From positions 124,001-188,000 of the forward strand of contig NZ_JAPQER010000004.1 in assembly GCF_026735135.1 (NCBI RefSeq): a DNA stretch of 64,000 nt. The letters are read 5' to 3'. The position numbers and the translations under genes are program-made. The DNA comes from Clostridium aestuarii. Lineage in GTDB: Bacteria > Bacillota > Clostridia > Clostridiales > Clostridiaceae. Below the pieces are notes generated by a model, which did not search any database, was not told the DNA's origin, and saw only the letters and a program-made list of their open reading frames with translations. Below, one piece after another: positions 46,683 through 55,930 of this stretch; position 1 is the stretch's first letter; each line of letters begins with the position of its first letter.

Positions 46683-48026
46683 ATGAAAAAAAATAGTGAA
46701 TTGGATTGGCTAGAAGAATATGTCTTATTAGGCAGTGCAATTAAATGGATTATATTATCTATATTTGTAGGAGTTACTGTAGGAACTGCTACAGCACTAT
46801 TTATTAAAGTTGTTAATATAGGAGTAAGTTATACTTCAAAATGGACGAATTATTACTTGTTAATACCGTTAGCTTTTATGTTAAGTAGTTTCTTAGTTTT
46901 TAAATTAGCACCAGATGCAGAAGGACATGGTACAGAAAAGGCAATAGAAGCTATACACAAAAAAGCTGGAAGAATGGACATAAAAGTAATTCCAGTAAAA
47001 TTAATAACAACATTTATAACTATTATTTTTGGTGGTTCAGTTGGAGAAGAAGGACCAGCTACACAAATAGGTGCAGGGATAGCATCTTTTTTTGCGGGTA
47101 TTTTAAAAATGGATGATATGGACAGAAAAAGATTTGCAGTCTGCGGTATAAGTGCTGGGTTCGTAGGAGTTTTTGGTGCTCCAATAGGAGCAGCTGCCTT
47201 TGCTTCAGAAGTTTTATATATAGGAAGATTTTCATATATATCATTATTACCTTCTTTTTTAGCTTCATTTGTAAGTTATTATATAGGACAATATTTAGGA
47301 ACAAAACCCCTTATGTATTCTGTGTATTTTACAAAAAAAGCTCCAACAACTATGTTCTTGAAAATGATTATATTTGGAATTTTTATAGGAATAATTGCTA
47401 ATATATTCATTGCAGTAGTAAATTGGATTGAAGAGTTCTTTAAAAATTTAAAAGCACCTAGGTTATTAAAACCAATAATTGGAGGATGCATGGTATTATT
47501 AATTACGTTTATAACTAAGTCTACAGATTATTTAGGAATAGGAGAGTCATTTATAGAAAAGTCAATTGCAGGAGATAATGTAAGTGGAATTGCTTTTTTA
47601 GCTAAAATGTTTACTACTTCTTTTACGCTAGGAAGTGGCGGAAGTGGAGGTATACTTACCCCAATGTTATATATAGGAGCGACAGCGGGAAGTGCATGGA
47701 GTTCACTTATTCATGCTAGTGCATCTTTTTATGCAGCCGTTGGAATGGTAACATTTTTAGCTGCTTGTGCGAATACTCCACTTGCAGGAATAATAATAGC
47801 TACTGAACTTTTTGGCGCTCAAGTTGGAACTTATGCAGCAATTGTGACTGTCATTAGTTATTTAATTGTGGGACATAGAAGTATATATCCAACACAGGTT
47901 ATATCTACAGTTAAAAGTCCTTCGATTGATTTAGCTACAGATTGTGAGATAAATAAGATAAGGAAAATTAAGTTTAATGCTAAATATAAACCTATGAAAA
48001 AGTTTATTAATAATCATTTAAAGTAA
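46683..48026 (+). CDS. ClC family protein, divergent selectivity-filter variant
   Basis: A 447-residue ClC protein with about ten hydrophobic helices. FGGSVGEEGPATQIG (around residues 118-132) carries the gating glutamate of the GxEGP motif, and GSGGSGGILTPMLYIG is the third conserved loop. The first loop, normally GSGIP, reads EGHGTEKA instead, so the anion-binding serine is not at its usual place. ATG 46683 is chosen because AAGGTGG (46671-46677) overlaps the alternative GTG. It may conduct or exchange anions, but the specificity may differ from chloride. A long perfect terminator follows. Confidence 0.85.
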   Translation: MKKNSELDWLEEYVLLGSAIKWIILSIFVGVTVGTATALFIKVVNIGVSYTSKWTNYYLLIPLAFMLSSFLVFKLAPDAEGHGTEKAIEAIHKKAGRMDIKVIPVKLITTFITIIFGGSVGEEGPATQIGAGIASFFAGILKMDDMDRKRFAVCGISAGFVGVFGAPIGAAAFASEVLYIGRFSYISLLPSFLASFVSYYIGQYLGTKPLMYSVYFTKKAPTTMFLKMIIFGIFIGIIANIFIAVVNWIEEFFKNLKAPRLLKPIIGGCMVLLITFITKSTDYLGIGESFIEKSIAGDNVSGIAFLAKMFTTSFTLGSGGSGGILTPMLYIGATAGSAWSSLIHASASFYAAVGMVTFLAACANTPLAGIIIATELFGAQVGTYAAIVTVISYLIVGHRSIYPTQVISTVKSPSIDLATDCEINKIRKIKFNAKYKPMKKFINNHLK

Positions 48027-48037
48027 AATTAGTGAAA

Positions 48038-48102
48038 ACATAAAAATATGCAGTTTATTTATAAATATTTGTAAATGAACTGCATATTTTTATGTTTTTT
48101 TA
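48038..48102 (+). terminator. Terminator after the first ClC gene
   Basis: An 18-bp perfect stem (48038-48055 with 48078-48095) is followed by TTTTTT. Confidence 0.9.
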
Positions 48103-48231
48103 TTTTAAATAGGATATTAAGTCAATTTCAGGCAAATAATATGCTGATTCAAGACTAAAGTTGAATATATCTGATTAAGGGGTTATAATTAACGTATGCT
48201 TACAATTAATATAGTATAAAGGGGGATGATC

Positions 48232-49812
48232 GTGAATAAAAAAAATAAAAATGGAATCCATAATACTTTATTTCATTGGCAAAATTTCCGAATGCATCTA
48301 ATTGCAGAAGGTATTATAGTTGGTTTAATGTCAGGATTACTAGTAGTACTGTATAGATTTTCAGTAGAAAAAATAAGTGATGCAATGAAATATGGTTATT
48401 CTGTGATTCATAATAAAGTATGGAGTATTTATGTTTTGTTTACATTATTGATAGTAGCTGGATATATAGTGGGCAAAATGATAAAAAAAGAGTCCATGAT
48501 TAAAGGAAGTGGAATACCTCAAGTAGAAGGTATGCTTCTTAGAAAACTAGATATGAATTGGTTTAAGGTAATAGTTAACAAATTTATTGGCGGGGTCCTA
48601 TGTTTAACAGCAGGCTTATCTTTAGGAAGAGAAGGTCCGTCTATACAAATGGGAGCGGCTATAGGACAAGGGTTTAGTAGAATTTTTAAAAGAGTAAAGA
48701 TAGAAGAAAAGTTTCTTATAACAAGTGGAGCAAGTGCAGGGTTAGCAGCAGCTTTCAATGCACCTTTAGCGGGAGTTATTTTTGCATTAGAAGAGATTCA
48801 TAAGAATTTTTCCCCTCTGATTTTACTTTCTGCTATGTCTGCATCTCTTACAGCAGATTTTGTATCAAAGCAATTTTTTGGATTAAAACCAGTCTTCGAT
48901 TTTTACAATCCACCTGTTTTACCACTTAAATATTATATATATTTAATACTGTTAGGAATTATTATAGGAATTTTTGGAGTCGCTTTTAATAGAACGTTGA
49001 TAAAAACTCAAGATATTTTTCAATGCCAAGCATGGCTACCGGTGGAGTTTAGACCTGTTATACCATTTATAATAGCAGGGGTTTTATGGGTAACTGCTCC
49101 TATGTTATTAGGTGGCGGACATGAATTAATTATGGAATTGGTACATGCGAAATTTTCCATAAAGGTATTATTGATTTTTTTGATAATTAAATTTTTCTTT
49201 ACTATGATAAGTTATGGATCAGGAGTTCCAGGAGGAATATTTTTACCTTTGTTAGTTATAGGGGCACTTACTGGAGATATATATGGAATGGCATTAGTAA
49301 AAGTATTTAATATTGATTCACAGTATATTATGAATTTCATGATTTTAGCTATGGCTGGTTACCTTACTGCTATTGTTAAAGCGCCTATTACAGGAAGTAT
49401 CTTAATTACTGAAATGACAGGATCTTTTCATCATTTGCTACCATTAACAATTGTTTCTATAACAGCTTATGTGATAACAGATATATTAAAATCGGAACCT
49501 ATTTATGAAAGTTTATTGGAACGATTTATAAAAAACAAGGGAAAAGATGAGTTTATAGGAGACAGTAAGCAAAAAATTATTATGGAATATGTTGTAACAT
49601 TAGGATCCATAATAGAAGGAAAGCAAATAAAAGATTTAAGATGGCCAGATAGATGTTTATTAGTAGGGATTAGAAGAGGACAAAAAGAGCTTATACCTAA
49701 AGGAAATACTAGGATTTATGCAGGAGATTATATTATTGTATTAGCTGATGAAGATAAAGCATCATACACAGGAGATATAATTAACAAAATGACTACAAAA
49801 TGTATAATATAA
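48232..49812 (+). CDS. ClC chloride channel/transporter with C-terminal TrkA-C (RCK) domain
   Basis: A 526-residue canonical ClC protein. All three anion-pathway motifs are present: KGSGIPQVEG (about 85-94), LGREGPSIQMG (gating glutamate, about 124-134) and GSGVPGGIFLP. A regulatory domain of TrkA-C type (about 445-526, with GSIIEGKQIKDLRWP and YIIVLADEDKA) hangs on the cytosolic side and may bind a nucleotide or ion. GTG 48232 has AAAGGGGG six bases before it. It is only distantly similar to the neighbour at 46683. Confidence 0.92.
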   Translation: MNKKNKNGIHNTLFHWQNFRMHLIAEGIIVGLMSGLLVVLYRFSVEKISDAMKYGYSVIHNKVWSIYVLFTLLIVAGYIVGKMIKKESMIKGSGIPQVEGMLLRKLDMNWFKVIVNKFIGGVLCLTAGLSLGREGPSIQMGAAIGQGFSRIFKRVKIEEKFLITSGASAGLAAAFNAPLAGVIFALEEIHKNFSPLILLSAMSASLTADFVSKQFFGLKPVFDFYNPPVLPLKYYIYLILLGIIIGIFGVAFNRTLIKTQDIFQCQAWLPVEFRPVIPFIIAGVLWVTAPMLLGGGHELIMELVHAKFSIKVLLIFLIIKFFFTMISYGSGVPGGIFLPLLVIGALTGDIYGMALVKVFNIDSQYIMNFMILAMAGYLTAIVKAPITGSILITEMTGSFHHLLPLTIVSITAYVITDILKSEPIYESLLERFIKNKGKDEFIGDSKQKIIMEYVVTLGSIIEGKQIKDLRWPDRCLLVGIRRGQKELIPKGNTRIYAGDYIIVLADEDKASYTGDIINKMTTKCII

Positions 49813-49937
49813 AACTGAAATGAAATTATAACAAAATGGATAGTTTATTTATAAATTAATTATTAAAAATAAACTATCTGTTTTTTATGATTGATAGGAT
49901 GAATTTACTCAAATAATTTAATGAATTATGATATAAT

Positions 49938-50120
49938 TTAGATGAAAAAGTTATTTAATTTATCATTGGTAACAATATTGGAAAATGATAGATCAATGTT
50001 TATTGTGTCTCCAACTTTGCAATTAGGTGGAAGGTGAGATGTGCACAAATCCATAGTTGTTCCATTTTCAAAAATTATAAAAGCATCTGTTTTATTCATA
50101 TCTAATATTTTTCCTAACAT
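49938..50120 (-). CDS. Small hypothetical protein (DUF3006-like)
   Basis: A 60-residue protein with a compact beta-type pattern: GKILDMNKTDAFIIFENG followed by LPPNCKVGDTINIDL. The layout (short strand, acidic turn, later KxGD) recalls small DUF3006/OB-like proteins, but the match is weak. A good ribosome binding site (AAAGGAG) lies about eight bases before the ATG on the minus strand, which supports a real gene. It is divergent from the diguanylate cyclase gene. Confidence 0.6.
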   Translation of the reverse strand: MLGKILDMNKTDAFIIFENGTTMDLCTSHLPPNCKVGDTINIDLSFSNIVTNDKLNNFFI

Positions 50121-50234
50121 AAGAGGTCTCCTTTAAATTATTATACATATATATTTTGAGTAATTTAATTTTAAATATTCTTATATAAAATGAGTTTTAC
50201 AATTTAGAGGTATTTATTTTAAGAGGTGTTAATT

Positions 50235-51329
50235 TTGAATAGCAATATTATTTTATGTCTAATAATGATAGTTTTAATAATTATTATCGTTAATCAATAT
50301 TATAGTATAAAAAAATTAAATAAAAAATTATTATTACTAAAAAAAGGGAATGAAACACTTTATTCAATAGAAAATGAATCCAGTATGAGTGGATTGTGTG
50401 ATGTTATGTTGAGTATTGCAATAGATTTGATTCCATATGCTGAAAAAGGAAGCATGCTTATATTAGAGGATGATGATAAATTTCATTTCAAAGCTATAAG
50501 AGGATTTTCTAAGGAGCTAAAGAACATTTCTTTAGATAGAGAAGAAGTGTTTTTGCATGAAACTAGTAACTTCCGTGATACAGTAATAATAAATAATCCT
50601 TCTAATTTTGATGAAAGATATATGAATACAGAAAAAAAATATATATTCGAAAATTTTAATGCTCTAAATATTAAATGTACTTTGAGTTCGCCTATTTATG
50701 TTGATAAAAATCTAATAGGAGTAATAAATTTAGATAGCATAAATCCAAATAAAATGTTTACAAAAGTTGATATGGAAACTATGAATTATATCAGAAATGA
50801 GTTTGAATTAATATTAAAGAACTTTATAATTCAAGAAGAATTGAGACATATGGCAAATTATGATGACTTAACAGGTATATATAATAGAAGACGTTTTAGA
50901 TATATTTTTAATAATCAATTAAGTTATACAAGAAAAAATAATACTAGATTATGTTTGGCTTTAATTGATATTGATGATTTTAAAAGCATAAATGATAAGT
51001 ATGGGCATAACATTGGTGATGAAGCTCTTAAGCATTTTACGCATGTATTAAAAAGACAAGTTAAGGATATGGGTACCTATGCTAGAATATCTGGAGATGA
51101 ATTTGTTGTTTTGTTTAAAGGTTGTTCAGAGAGTGAAGCTAAAGAAATATTAAGCAATATGAAAAAATTACTTGCACAAGAAAAACTTAAGGATATAAAA
51201 GTAAATTTTAGTTATGGAGTATGTGAAATAACTAATGAAAAGATGCTATCTATAGATGAAATACTTGAGATTGCAGATAAGAATATGTATAAGAATAAAA
51301 AAACAAAATGTAAGAATATTAACATATAA
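50235..51329 (+). CDS. Diguanylate cyclase with GAF-like sensor
   Basis: A 364-residue protein with an N-terminal transmembrane helix (about 5-22), a GAF-like sensory domain (about 50-195) and a GGDEF domain (about 200-360). YDDLTGIYNRRRF opens the domain, IDIDDFKSINDKYGHNIGD holds the metal site, and the active-site loop reads SGDEF, an accepted variant. The RxxD inhibition site expected just before the loop is absent (KDMG there). It should make c-di-GMP. TTG 50235 follows AGAGGTG; GTG 50226 overlaps that site. Confidence 0.9.
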   Translation: MNSNIILCLIMIVLIIIIVNQYYSIKKLNKKLLLLKKGNETLYSIENESSMSGLCDVMLSIAIDLIPYAEKGSMLILEDDDKFHFKAIRGFSKELKNISLDREEVFLHETSNFRDTVIINNPSNFDERYMNTEKKYIFENFNALNIKCTLSSPIYVDKNLIGVINLDSINPNKMFTKVDMETMNYIRNEFELILKNFIIQEELRHMANYDDLTGIYNRRRFRYIFNNQLSYTRKNNTRLCLALIDIDDFKSINDKYGHNIGDEALKHFTHVLKRQVKDMGTYARISGDEFVVLFKGCSESEAKEILSNMKKLLAQEKLKDIKVNFSYGVCEITNEKMLSIDEILEIADKNMYKNKKTKCKNINI

Positions 51330-51340
51330 AGTTAAGCATG

Positions 51341-51400
51341 GTGGGGAAGAATACGTTGGTTAACAAGTATACAAGTTAATCAAAAGTAATCTTCCCCACT
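51341..51400. terminator. Inverted repeat between convergent genes
   Basis: GTGGGGAAGA (51341-51350) and TCTTCCCCAC (51390-51399) are a perfect 10-bp inverted pair with a 40-base loop. No clear T-run follows on either side, so termination is inferred from position only. Confidence 0.4.
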
Positions 51401-51414
51401 GCAATTGAATAGGG

Positions 51415-52476
51415 TTATTTTAAAAATTTACTTTGAAATTCATTTTGGATAGTTTGTAGTCGTTTTGTTCCATCTATGCGCTTTTGTTTTGCTTCAGTTT
51501 GAATTTGTTTTGTTTCTTCTATACCCTGCATAATAGTTTGCCATGTTTTTTCTAAAGTTTCTATCTGAATTGAACTTCCAGATGCAAGCTGTGCTGTAAG
51601 TTTAGATTGCATTGCTGTGTTTTGAGCATTTCTAAGTAATAATTCATTAGTTTTTTCATCTAAAGCAGCCATTGCTTTAGCTTGAACTGCCTGTCTTTTT
51701 AAAGTTATAGCTTGAGTTAAGCTTTGTTTGAATATAGGAATTGTAACTATAAAAGCAGAGTTTATTTTTCTAACTAAGTTATAGTTACCTTGTTGTATTA
51801 ATTTTATTTGAGGCATTGTTTGAAGTGATACGTTTTTAGCTAATTCTAAATCATATATTCGTTGTTCAAGCATTTGTAGTATTTGCATACCATTAGATAA
51901 GTTGATTTGATCTATTTGTTCTGTTGATGATTGAGATTTTCTTTCAAGTTCAGGTAATAGATTGGTTTTGAAATTTTCAATAGATGAATTACCTGCATAA
52001 ATATATTTTTCAAGCGTTTCATAGTAATCCATATTTTTATTAAACATTTCTTCTAGATTATTATTTGATGTGTTTATTTCAGCTTCATATTTTTTTAGTT
52101 CAACATAAACTTTATCAACTTCTCCACCCATTGTGTGATATTTTTGTAGTAGAGCATCTATAGAATTTTTTGCTTTATTAAAAAGCTTTCCAAAGAATCC
52201 AGGTTTTTTATCTTCAAAATCCTTTATATCAAACTTGTCCATTATTTTATTAAGTTGCCTTAATAACTCGCCAGAATCCTCTACAGATGTAATTTCAATT
52301 GAATGAAGTATTTGATCAGCAAATCTTGAGATTTCAACAGCTGCATCTTTTCCAAAAGTCATTATACTGTCAGCATTATTTACATCAAGCTGCTTTTCAA
52401 GGGCTAGTACTTCAGGTGAATTTTTTACTTTTAAAGCAATTTCGTTAGTTTGTTTTTCTAAATTAACAACTTCCAT
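51415..52476 (-). CDS. TelA/KlaA family toxic anion resistance protein
   Basis: A 353-residue, mostly helical protein of the TelA family, linked to tellurite and peptide-antibiotic resistance in Firmicutes. The conserved core includes FGKDAAVEISRFADQILHS (about 42-60), a KLFNKAKNSIDALLQKY segment, QIKLIQQGNYNLVRKINSAF and ETLEKTWQTIMQGIEETKQI near the C-terminus. Molecular function is unsettled. AAGGAGG precedes the ATG. It lies 101 bases downstream of the YceG gene on the same strand, a neighbour it also has in the Bacillus yceCDEFGHI region. Confidence 0.92.
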   Translation of the reverse strand: MEVVNLEKQTNEIALKVKNSPEVLALEKQLDVNNADSIMTFGKDAAVEISRFADQILHSIEITSVEDSGELLRQLNKIMDKFDIKDFEDKKPGFFGKLFNKAKNSIDALLQKYHTMGGEVDKVYVELKKYEAEINTSNNNLEEMFNKNMDYYETLEKYIYAGNSSIENFKTNLLPELERKSQSSTEQIDQINLSNGMQILQMLEQRIYDLELAKNVSLQTMPQIKLIQQGNYNLVRKINSAFIVTIPIFKQSLTQAITLKRQAVQAKAMAALDEKTNELLLRNAQNTAMQSKLTAQLASGSSIQIETLEKTWQTIMQGIEETKQIQTEAKQKRIDGTKRLQTIQNEFQSKFLK

Positions 52477-52577
52477 AGTTATCCTCCTTTATTTGAATGG
52501 CTATTATTTTTGGAATAATATTTTCTAAATTTTAGACGAAGTGAAAACTTTATGATATCTTAAAGTTAGAAACCTAT

Positions 52578-55052
52578 TTATCCAAAAAGATTAGACCAAA
52601 ATGATTTTGATTTATTTTTGTGATTACCATTTAAATTTGGAATTTGCAAATCAAATTTAATGTTCTCTAATTTATGAATGTCATAATACTTCTCTAATAT
52701 TTTTGCCTCAATGTTGTTATACCCTGTAGGCGTAAATATTATTATGTCAAAACCTATTAAATTTAAAAATGCTAAAATAATAGAATCTTCATCACTAAAT
52801 ATATTTTCATCATTGTCATATATAATTATCTTAGGTATTTTAAATGGAAAATCAAATTTTTGAATTAATTCAAGTATTTCTTTATCTATAGTCAATATTG
52901 TCATTAATGTTTTAAGAGTAAATTGATTATCAGTAGAGTTTTTAAATATTGATAATTTTAATAATTGATTGGTTTTATCTATTATAGCATTTTGAAGAGA
53001 AGTTTTTAAATAAGAAAATTTATAAAGATTATTTTTAAATAAATTTTCTTTTATAATTAAACCATCTTTATCAATGCAATATTGTAGTCTATATAAATCT
53101 TGTTTAGAATAATTAGTTTTAGTATAAGGTATTTTAGGTACAAAAATTACATTTTCAGAAGTTTTTAATTCTGAAAATTCATTCCAATATATATTTAAAT
53201 CTGAGTGAACTCCACTAACTTTTGCAAATAAATTTGGTATATAAACAGTTTGATTTTCTATTTTAAAGCCAGGGCGCATTCTTGCTTCTTCTTTCCATAG
53301 TAATCTTAATTCATCATAGGTTGTCTTTAAAGTTAAAGGAGAGGTTTTATAATTCTCGAATTGCCAAGGTTTGTATAAACCATCTTCCTCATTAAAAATT
53401 ACATTGGAAATTTCTTGAGAAGCCTTAAAGGCTGTTGTTTCCTGACGTATAATTATTTCTTCTGAAGGAAACTCTTTTAACTGAGAGATTGTATTTAATT
53501 TTAAAAGCTTTGTGTGTTCTTGGTTTTTATCTATTGCGGTAAAGATATTATCTTCATAGGAATTAATATATAATACGTCGCAGCCTATTTTTGATAGAAA
53601 AATTAAAAAATAGGCTTCATGTTTTTTTATATTTCCATAGTAAATAATTTTAGGATTATATATATTGCTATTAGAGTTTTTTAGATAATCAAATTTCTTA
53701 AATAAATTAGGTATAAATTTATGTGTCCACATAAGTAATTTTAAGACGAAGTTTTTAATTTTAGCAATATTTGTGTTCGATTCTGTATGTAAATATAATT
53801 CTAATACAGAATTAAAGCTTTTTATTACTGAGCAAGTTAAGATTTTCTCTCTAAAATTAGGGAAAACTTCAGATTCAATAAGTAATTCCATCATCATAGA
53901 TTTCTGAGTTTTATCAAACCCAGTTATGTTACGCCAAATTTTTGAAGTTTTATTGATTAATTCTGAATTGTTTTCAACAGAAAGTTGATTTGTAAATTTT
54001 GTGTATAAATCACCGTAAGTAGAAAGTTTCTTATCTAATGTATACAAATCATTGTAATATTCATCTTTATTTTCTTTAATGCCAATATATCTATAGAAAT
54101 ATACTGGTATTATAGGTAGAGGTTTACCAACAAAGTTACCTCTTTTATCTAATGGAATATAAAAATCCTTTAATATATTATTTGAGGTTTTAAGTGAAGA
54201 AGTTATAAAGCTGTTGTAGTTAGATATATTAAAAGCTGAGTTGACATTTAAACTTACATTAGACTTTACTACGATATTTTTTAATTTATTAATTTTAAAT
54301 TCTGATTTATTAGGTAAATCTAATATTTTTGAATAAGTTGCTTCTTTATCAATCAATGAGAAATCACAATCAGAAGGTGAATTTATATATATAACATCAC
54401 ATCCTAAACATGATAGAAAAATTAAAAAATATACTTCATGCTTTTTTATGTTACCGAAATACGTAATTTTAGGATTAAGTATTTCTTTATTGGAAGAAGA
54501 GCTTATATTAAAATCTTTCATTAGGTTTGGAATAAAATCATTTATCCATGTAATTAGTTTTAAATTAAAGTTTTTAACTTTAGTTAGATTTATATTTGGC
54601 TCTTTTTTTAGATATAAATCTAATATACAGCTAAAACTTTCTTCAATTGAAGCATTCAGTAGAGAATTATCAATAGAAGGCAATAAGTTACTATTCTTTA
54701 AAAGTGTAATAAGTATATTTATTTTGTTAGCATTAAAGTTATTTAGAGTACTTGTATTCCATATAAGCTGAATTTTATCTATTATTTTAGAATCATTTTT
54801 AAAAGGAATATTAGATATAAATTTTATATATAAATTATTTAGTTTTGATAGTTCATTATCCAATCTATATAATTGGGAATAATAGTCCTGTTCATTTTTT
54901 TTAAGTCCGATACATCTATAAAAATAAATGGGAATAGTAGGAGTGGTTCCGTTTATAAATCCAATTCTTTTATTCAAAGGACTTAATATATCTTTAAAAA
55001 TAGTATTTGAAGTTTTAAGTGAAGAATTTATAAATTTACGGGTATTAATCAT
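52578..55052 (-). CDS. YceG-like protein (Ter/biosynthetic-module component) with an internal duplication
   Basis: An 824-residue cytosolic protein of the YceG family (Bacillus YceG is about 540). The region about 1-275 is repeated as about 276-545: FINSSLKTSNTIFKDILSPLNKR is matched by FITSSLKTSNNILKDFYIPLDKR, and IPIYFYRCIGLK by IPVYFYRYIGIK (each quoted here in pieces). The C-terminal third (about 545-824) follows once. The partner genes TelA, AIM24 and TerD lie around it. The function of YceG is not established, and the family is proposed to take part in a biosynthetic module of Ter-type stress systems. Confidence 0.78.
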   Translation of the reverse strand: MINTRKFINSSLKTSNTIFKDILSPLNKRIGFINGTTPTIPIYFYRCIGLKKNEQDYYSQLYRLDNELSKLNNLYIKFISNIPFKNDSKIIDKIQLIWNTSTLNNFNANKINILITLLKNSNLLPSIDNSLLNASIEESFSCILDLYLKKEPNINLTKVKNFNLKLITWINDFIPNLMKDFNISSSSNKEILNPKITYFGNIKKHEVYFLIFLSCLGCDVIYINSPSDCDFSLIDKEATYSKILDLPNKSEFKINKLKNIVVKSNVSLNVNSAFNISNYNSFITSSLKTSNNILKDFYIPLDKRGNFVGKPLPIIPVYFYRYIGIKENKDEYYNDLYTLDKKLSTYGDLYTKFTNQLSVENNSELINKTSKIWRNITGFDKTQKSMMMELLIESEVFPNFREKILTCSVIKSFNSVLELYLHTESNTNIAKIKNFVLKLLMWTHKFIPNLFKKFDYLKNSNSNIYNPKIIYYGNIKKHEAYFLIFLSKIGCDVLYINSYEDNIFTAIDKNQEHTKLLKLNTISQLKEFPSEEIIIRQETTAFKASQEISNVIFNEEDGLYKPWQFENYKTSPLTLKTTYDELRLLWKEEARMRPGFKIENQTVYIPNLFAKVSGVHSDLNIYWNEFSELKTSENVIFVPKIPYTKTNYSKQDLYRLQYCIDKDGLIIKENLFKNNLYKFSYLKTSLQNAIIDKTNQLLKLSIFKNSTDNQFTLKTLMTILTIDKEILELIQKFDFPFKIPKIIIYDNDENIFSDEDSIILAFLNLIGFDIIIFTPTGYNNIEAKILEKYYDIHKLENIKFDLQIPNLNGNHKNKSKSFWSNLFG

Positions 55053-55090
55053 TATATCATGCCTACTTTCGATTAAATGTTATTAATTAT

Positions 55091-55120
55091 ATTATACAAA
55101 AATATAGTAAATAGTATCAA
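55091..55120 (-). promoter_or_regulatory. Promoter of the YceG/TelA operon
   Basis: On the minus strand TTGATA (complement of 55115-55120) and TATAAT (complement of 55091-55096) are separated by 18 bases, upstream of the YceG start at 55052. It faces the promoter at 55171. Confidence 0.65.
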
Positions 55121-55170
55121 CAGTTAAGAATAATTTAATAAGAGAAAGACGGGTTTAAATAATGCTTATG

Positions 55171-55199
55171 TTAGATTTAAATAGAATATATGGTATACT
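55171..55199 (+). promoter_or_regulatory. Promoter of the AIM24/TerD operon
   Basis: TTAGAT at 55171-55176 and TATACT at 55194-55199 are separated by 17 bases, with TGG before the -10. It is divergent from the YceG promoter 50 bases away, so one regulator could cover both. Confidence 0.6.
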
Positions 55200-55243
55200 T
55201 ATGTTACTTGATATAAGAATAAGATGAAGAGGTAGGGATTTAA

Positions 55244-55903
55244 ATGTTTAACTTTAAAGTACATCAGGAGCTAACTTGTGTGGCAGAAGGTGATGGACAT
55301 TTTTTTGCTAGAGTAGGAGCTATGGTTGCCAACAAAGGAAGCTTTACAGCAGAAAAAGTATTGTTGGACACAAATCAAAATAGAAGTCTATTAGGGTCTG
55401 TAATGAGTTTAGCAGCTAGAAAACTTACAGGAGAAAATATACCGATAATGAAGGTTAGTGGTAAGGGTACATATTATATGGCTAATAAAGCACATCATAT
55501 TAGTATAATAAAATTACAGCCAGGTCAGAGTGTAGGAGTTGAAGGAGAAAATTTACTTGCTTTTACTGACGGATGTAAATATGGTGTTAGATTTATAGGA
55601 AGTGGAGTTATATCACAGAAGGGAATGTTTACATCTAAGCTTACAGCAACTGGAAATGATCCACAAGTAGCTATAACTACAAATGGTAATCCTATTATAT
55701 TAGAAACACCATGTGTAGTAGATCCAGATGCAGTAATTTGTTGGACAGGAGCTGATCCTAGTTTTAGAGCAGATGTAAATTGGAAAACATTTATTGGACA
55801 ATCTTCTGGAGAATCATACTTTCTTGAATTTAATAATCCAGGTGAAGTTGTAATAGTACAGCCATCAGAAAGAATTTCAGGACTTGAAATAGCAATAGAC
55901 TAG
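55244..55903 (+). CDS. AIM24 family protein
   Basis: A 219-residue protein with the AIM24 (DUF124) beta-helix-like fold. Conserved stretches are GDGHFFARVGAMVANKGSFTAE, GTYYMANKAHHI, LQPGQSVGVEGENLLAF and FIGSGVISQKGMFTSKLTATG. The bacterial relatives are often found beside TerD genes and may bind membranes or form shells, but a molecular activity is not known. GAAGAGGTAGGG precedes ATG 55244. TerD follows 28 bases later. Confidence 0.88.
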   Translation: MFNFKVHQELTCVAEGDGHFFARVGAMVANKGSFTAEKVLLDTNQNRSLLGSVMSLAARKLTGENIPIMKVSGKGTYYMANKAHHISIIKLQPGQSVGVEGENLLAFTDGCKYGVRFIGSGVISQKGMFTSKLTATGNDPQVAITTNGNPIILETPCVVDPDAVICWTGADPSFRADVNWKTFIGQSSGESYFLEFNNPGEVVIVQPSERISGLEIAID

Positions 55904-55930
55904 AAACTAAATAAGTTTGGAGGCCAGTAT

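Noticed and set aside
54448..54771. A 107-codon plus-strand frame inside the YceG gene
   Set aside because: No ribosome binding site; it is the complement of conserved YceG coding sequence.
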